In this document: positions 61,154 to 64,000 of the stretch, one piece after another
Layout: each line of letters starts with the position of its first letter
Position numbering within the stretch: position 1 is the stretch's first letter
Assembly: GCF_011305995.1 (NCBI RefSeq)
Contig: NZ_CP049911.1
Location: 62,001 to 126,000, forward strand
Reading direction: 5' to 3'
DNA: 64,000 nucleotides
Source: Diaphorobacter sp. HDW4A
Lineage (GTDB): Bacteria > Pseudomonadota > Gammaproteobacteria > Burkholderiales > Burkholderiaceae_C
Notes under the pieces: model-generated
Told to the model about the DNA's origin: nothing
The model's input: the letters and a program-made list of their open reading frames with translations, nothing else
Databases searched by the model: none
Program-made: the position numbers and the translations under genes

Positions 61154-62505
61154 GGTGCCAGCCGCTTCAGGCGCTCTGCCGCCTGGTCGATGTGGGTCTG
61201 GAGCTTGTCAACGCAGGGGGCGAAGTCGCGGCTCAACAGGGAGGAGTCGCGCAGGCGCATCACGTAGTCTTGGGCCAAGGACAGGGCCCGTGCCCAGGTG
61301 CTTGCCCTCACCAACTCGGTGATGTCCAGGCTCAAGCGAAACTCTGAGAGTTCCCCATGGGCAGACGGCGCAAATGCCATAGGCGTCATGTCGTACACGG
61401 GCGTCAGAGGGTAGGTGCGTCTATCGTCACCAAAGCAGGACAAGTTACCGCTGTGCATGTCGGTATTGCCAATCAAGGTGCCGAAGGCCCAGCGCAAGCA
61501 TGCCTCGTCCATGCCTCCACTTGAGATCAATCCCGCGCGCACCAAGGCCTTGGCGATAACGGGCCAGCTTCCACCGCTGCCCGCGTACTCGTGATCCAGT
61601 GCAGCAAACGAATGCACAGCTCTACGACCGAGCTCTCCCGTGCGGTCGAACCGCTCCACCTCAAGGAAACGCTGAGCCCCCGAATCCAAGATGCGGGAGG
61701 TGGCGGCATCAACGCCACCATCGGCCAGCACTTGCAGGGCCAGGTGCTCGGCCGCGAGAAGGTCGCGCCACCGCTTGGACGCAGGGCTGTCCTCTGGGAT
61801 GGTGAATTTGACGATCACATGACGTGGGGTACCGCCTTCAGGCTGGACGCAGGCGGTGAATTTGGGCACCTCACCACCGAGCAGGGCGCTCACATCGCCT
61901 TGTTCAGCGGAAGCGGCCATCTGCACGTAGTGCTGGGCGCAGCTTTCTTGGGGCAGGGGCTGCGGGGCAGGGGAGTTGATGAAATCCTCTGCCGGGGCAT
62001 GGCCGATCATGAGGTTACCGGGGAGGTCGATACCGTAAAGGGTGACCGCACGCAGCCGCTGTTCGTCACTCCAGTCGCTCAGGCGCTCAGAAAAGCCCAG
62101 AGTCTGGCCGTAACGCTTGGCTAGGGCACGACCCATGTAGCCCTGTGGAAGAACATCAGATAGCCACCACGGAAACCCATCAATGTGTTCGGATAAGACA
62201 GCATCGTTGAGCAAGACAAATCCGTCTCGGCACACGGGCACAAACATGGCCTTCGGGATGAGATAGCCATGCTCGTTGACTTTGAAAAGAGGCACATGCA
62301 GTTCTGCCCGTGAGGAGTCCCGCAGCACGTAGAAAACATTTCTGGCCGCGCCTACTCGGATGACCTCATCCCCCAGCTTCATGATGGCCCGTGAAACGGT
62401 GGGCTGGCTCACATGGAGCTTTTGAACGAGAGCCGCTGTCCTGCTGGGCCCAAGCCGGAGCAAGTTGCGAACTTGATCAGCGGTGATCTGAATAGCTGAT
62501 TGCAT
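61150..62505 (-). CDS. HipA-family kinase, YjjJ-like
   Basis: A 451-residue protein with an N-terminal winged helix (ITADQVRNLLRLGPSRTAALVQKLHVSQPTVSRAIM, about 5-40) and a C-terminal HipA kinase domain. Visible kinase parts: VIVKFTIPED (ATP Lys), FLEVERFDRTGE, GTLIGNTDMHSGNLS (catalytic loop) and TPVYDMTPMAFAP (metal Asp). YjjJ-type HipA proteins carry their own HTH and need no separate HipB. The ATG at 62505 is chosen over a 31-codon extension. It is the first of four coupled genes ending with the integrase. Confidence 0.82.
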   Translation of the reverse strand: MQSAIQITADQVRNLLRLGPSRTAALVQKLHVSQPTVSRAIMKLGDEVIRVGAARNVFYVLRDSSRAELHVPLFKVNEHGYLIPKAMFVPVCRDGFVLLNDAVLSEHIDGFPWWLSDVLPQGYMGRALAKRYGQTLGFSERLSDWSDEQRLRAVTLYGIDLPGNLMIGHAPAEDFINSPAPQPLPQESCAQHYVQMAASAEQGDVSALLGGEVPKFTACVQPEGGTPRHVIVKFTIPEDSPASKRWRDLLAAEHLALQVLADGGVDAATSRILDSGAQRFLEVERFDRTGELGRRAVHSFAALDHEYAGSGGSWPVIAKALVRAGLISSGGMDEACLRWAFGTLIGNTDMHSGNLSCFGDDRRTYPLTPVYDMTPMAFAPSAHGELSEFRLSLDITELVRASTWARALSLAQDYVMRLRDSSLLSRDFAPCVDKLQTHIDQAAERLKRLAP

Positions 62506-62639
62506 AGATAGAAGCATACTGCATCGCATGCGCTTATGCTTAGATTTCCAGCTCGGCATGGCAGTGGCCGTGCAGCACGGCTGCGGTGTGCCAAACACTC
62601 ATCAGGCTAGTTCTTGGGAGGCTTTGACTTCGAGCCTCC

Positions 62640-62931
62640 CTCAACCGACCTTTTCTCAAGCACTCGGGAGCGCTGATCTCCGAGCGCTAGGCATTGGACA
62701 AGTGAAGGAGCGGTTTCGCGCACGCGCGGGCATGCCTATCTCTCAAACGGGTGCGTTCACTGTGACGCGCTGCAGGGTGCGTTTTTTGAGCACGAGGTCT
62801 TTGGCGAGGATGCGGCTGCCTTAACCGTGGACTGCAATAAGGCCCGCGAGCTGCTTGATGGAGCCCGGTTCGACACGCCGTTTCGCTGGGTGTTCGATGA
62901 ACGGTTTGAGCCAGGCACAGACTTGCCCTAA
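62640..62931 (+). pseudogene. Cys/His-containing protein fragment
   Basis: One frame reads PTFSQALGSADLRALGIGQVKERFRARAG to about 62730. Another continues HAYLSNGCVHCDALQGAFFEHEVFGEDAAALTVD to a stop at 62931. Together they look like one gene with a frameshift near 62732. CVHCDALQG resembles a zinc knuckle of unknown family. No intact start. Confidence 0.4.
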
Positions 62932-63009
62932 AAAGAAGAGCGTTGAATGCCATGCGCAGGCAGCGCTCGAAGTTTGCAAGTTCCTGCGCTTGTGACAATC
63001 TAAACCGCA

Positions 63010-63227
63010 CTACTCCTTTAAGAATCCACCGCGACACCACTTCAAGGCAGCTAATTTATCTTCCAGCGGCAAGGACTTAAACGGCTTTTTACCTTTGCCC
63101 CAGGTCATAAAAGCACCCGCTAGATCAGCCTTGGTTTCGAGCTTCTGCGCATCTGCTGACCCGAAATTTTCTCTTGCGAAATTACGGAGGAAGGTGTCTG
63201 TTGCTTTCCATCGGTTTCTATCATTTT
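63010..63227 (-). pseudogene. C-terminal remnant of a gene cut by the mer transposon
   Basis: About 70 residues, from NRWKATDTFLRNFARENFG through KKPFKSLPLEDKLAALKWC to a stop at 63010, are in frame up to the transposon inverted repeat at 63228. The upstream part of this leftward gene is displaced beyond the transposon or lost. Family unknown. Confidence 0.5.
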
Positions 63228-63281
63228 GGGGTCGTCTCAGAAAACGGAAAATAAAGCACGCTAAGGCGTAACTACCCTCGG

Positions 63282-63716
63282 CTACACCGCGTCGGCACCA
63301 CGCGGCTCTTTCTCCCCTTGCAGCGAAGCAATCAGCGGGCAAGAAACGTTCCCTTGCCGCGCATGGCAGGCGAACACAAGTTCGGATAGCACGGTTTCCA
63401 TGCGCGCCAGGTCGGTCATTTTTTCGCGCACGTCCTGAAGCTTGTGCTCGGCCAGGCTGCTGGCTTCCTCGCAGTGGGTGCCGTCATCCAGCCTCAGCAG
63501 CTCTGCGATCTCGTCGAGGCTGAATCCGAGCCGCTGGGCTGATTTCACGAAGCGCACCCGCGTCACATCCGCCTCGCCATAGCGGCGGATGCTGCCATAG
63601 GGCTTGTCCGGCTCCGGCAACAAGCCCTTGCGCTGATAGAACCGGATTGTTTCCACGTTGACCCCGGCCGCCTTGGCGAAAACGCCAATAGTCAGATTCT
63701 CCAAATTTTTTTCCAT
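63282..63716 (-). CDS. merR: Mercuric-ion responsive regulator MerR
   Basis: A 144-residue MerR. The winged helix [26 protein letters not shown] is at 8-33. Three Hg-binding cysteines are visible, in GTHCEEAS (about 82), VFACHARQG (about 117) and NVSCPLIAS (about 126). It binds merO as a dimer and, with Hg(II), unwinds the long-spacer promoter to activate merT onward while repressing itself. The ATG at 63716 (MEKNLENL) matches Tn21/Tn501 MerR; a longer frame to 63764 is not used. Confidence 0.95.
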   Translation of the reverse strand: MEKNLENLTIGVFAKAAGVNVETIRFYQRKGLLPEPDKPYGSIRRYGEADVTRVRFVKSAQRLGFSLDEIAELLRLDDGTHCEEASSLAEHKLQDVREKMTDLARMETVLSELVFACHARQGNVSCPLIASLQGEKEPRGADAV

Positions 63717-63721
63717 ATCGC

Positions 63722-63752
63722 TTGACTCCGTACATTGGTACGGAAGTAAGCT
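63722..63752 (+). promoter_or_regulatory. mer operator-promoter with 19-bp spacer
   Basis: TTGACT (63722-63727) and TAAGCT (63747-63752) are separated by 19 bp, and the dyad CCGTACATTGGTACGG (63728-63743) fills the spacer, as in Tn501/Tn21 merOP. Confidence 0.9.
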
Positions 63753-63787
63753 TAAGCTATCCAATCCAGATTTGAAAGGACAAGCGT

Positions 63788-64000
63788 ATGTCTGAACCTC
63801 AAAACGGGCGCGGGGCGCTCTTCACTGGCGGGCTAGCCGCCATCCTCGCCGCGGCTTGCTGCCTGGGGCCGCTGGTTCTGATCGCCCTGGGGTTCAGCGG
63901 CGCTTGGATCGGCAACTTGACGGTGTTGGAACCTTATCGCCCGATCTTCATCGGCGCGGCGTTGGTGGCGCTGTTTTTCGCCTGGCGGCGCATCTACCGA
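63788..64000 (+). CDS. merT: Mercuric transport protein MerT, 3' part outside window
   Basis: The first 71 residues of MerT are present. The first TM helix has the Hg-binding vicinal cysteines ([12 protein letters not shown], about 24-25) and the second TM segment starts at [16 protein letters not shown]. It imports Hg(II) across the inner membrane for MerA. It lies directly behind merOP. Confidence 0.93.
   Translation, partial: MSEPQNGRGALFTGGLAAILAAACCLGPLVLIALGFSGAWIGNLTVLEPYRPIFIGAALVALFFAWRRIYR

Larger units (their letters stand above)
63228..64000 (+). mobile_element. Left end of a Tn21/Tn501-type mercury-resistance transposon
   Basis: The 38-bp terminal inverted repeat (63228-63265) starts GGGGTCGTCTCAGAAAACGG and ends GCACGCTAAG, the Tn3-superfamily mer type. 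merR, the mer promoter and merT follow in standard order. The right end lies outside the window. Confidence 0.9.

Overview
The window looks like a chromosome or large mobile element from a Comamonadaceae betaproteobacterium (Acidovorax, Alicycliphilus, Diaphorobacter or Comamonas type). The evidence is inferred: high GC in most blocks, the type of intergenic repeat flanking the CobN-like gene, the polar amino acid ABC/FadR cassette, and the NnrS and Crp/Fnr genes typical of denitrifying relatives. No tool-based taxonomy was possible. Much of the window is accessory DNA assembled from mobile pieces, with many broken genes at the joints.

Layout. (1) 1-4472: a zinc dehydrogenase and a polar amino acid-type ABC transporter read leftward from a divergent FadR-type regulator, with a cluster of related operator-like dyads between them. 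(2) 4.9-12.5 kb: small accessory genes, including a decayed plasmid replication-type fragment, an HU protein, two HAD phosphatase-like proteins, a secreted endonuclease and two MbcA/ParS-like antitoxin proteins. (3) 11.8-19.8 kb: an SOS locus (HMCES/YedK-like gene and umuD sharing a LexA box) whose umuC is split by a 5.4 kb element. That element encodes a CHC2-like small protein, three tyrosine recombinases and a small HTH/coiled-coil protein, all translationally overlapping. The distal umuC also carries a frameshift at its catalytic Asp-Glu. (4) 20.4-27 kb: an RND efflux operon with a C-terminally truncated TetR regulator, followed by a second, 5'-truncated umuC. (5) 28.3-34.5 kb: an SMR exporter with its TetR, two convergent large proteins with possible nuclease folds (one ending in SEC-C), and a secreted zinc phospholipase C/P1 nuclease-like protein.

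(6) 34.9-53.3 kb is the most interesting block. It holds a Crp/Fnr regulator, three TonB-dependent receptors, a NitT/TauT-type ABC transporter, a periplasmic cupin, a giant CobN/HmuS-like chelatase carrying a signal peptide and a C-terminal membrane anchor, a lipoprotein with a duplicated HLPHL domain, an ExbB-like protein, a DUF2149/ExbD-like protein and NnrS. It resembles the anaerobic heme-dechelation (hmu) logic of Bacteroides, merged with an ABC importer and NO/heme protein genes. The whole block lies between two direct copies of an 81-bp repeat, suggesting it can move or be excised as a unit.

(7) 53.3-62.9 kb: an integrated plasmid/ICE backbone. It has hsdS and umuC remnants, a purine-skewed stretch, a MobI-like gene, a centromere-like palindrome array with parM and a ParR-like gene, small conserved genes, and a coupled operon of a HipA/YjjJ-like kinase, an HTH protein, an unknown protein and an integrase. 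(8) 63228-64000: the left end of a Tn21/Tn501-type mercury transposon (inverted repeat, merR, merO/P, start of merT), inserted in the 5' part of a leftward gene.

No tRNA, rRNA or CRISPR array was seen.
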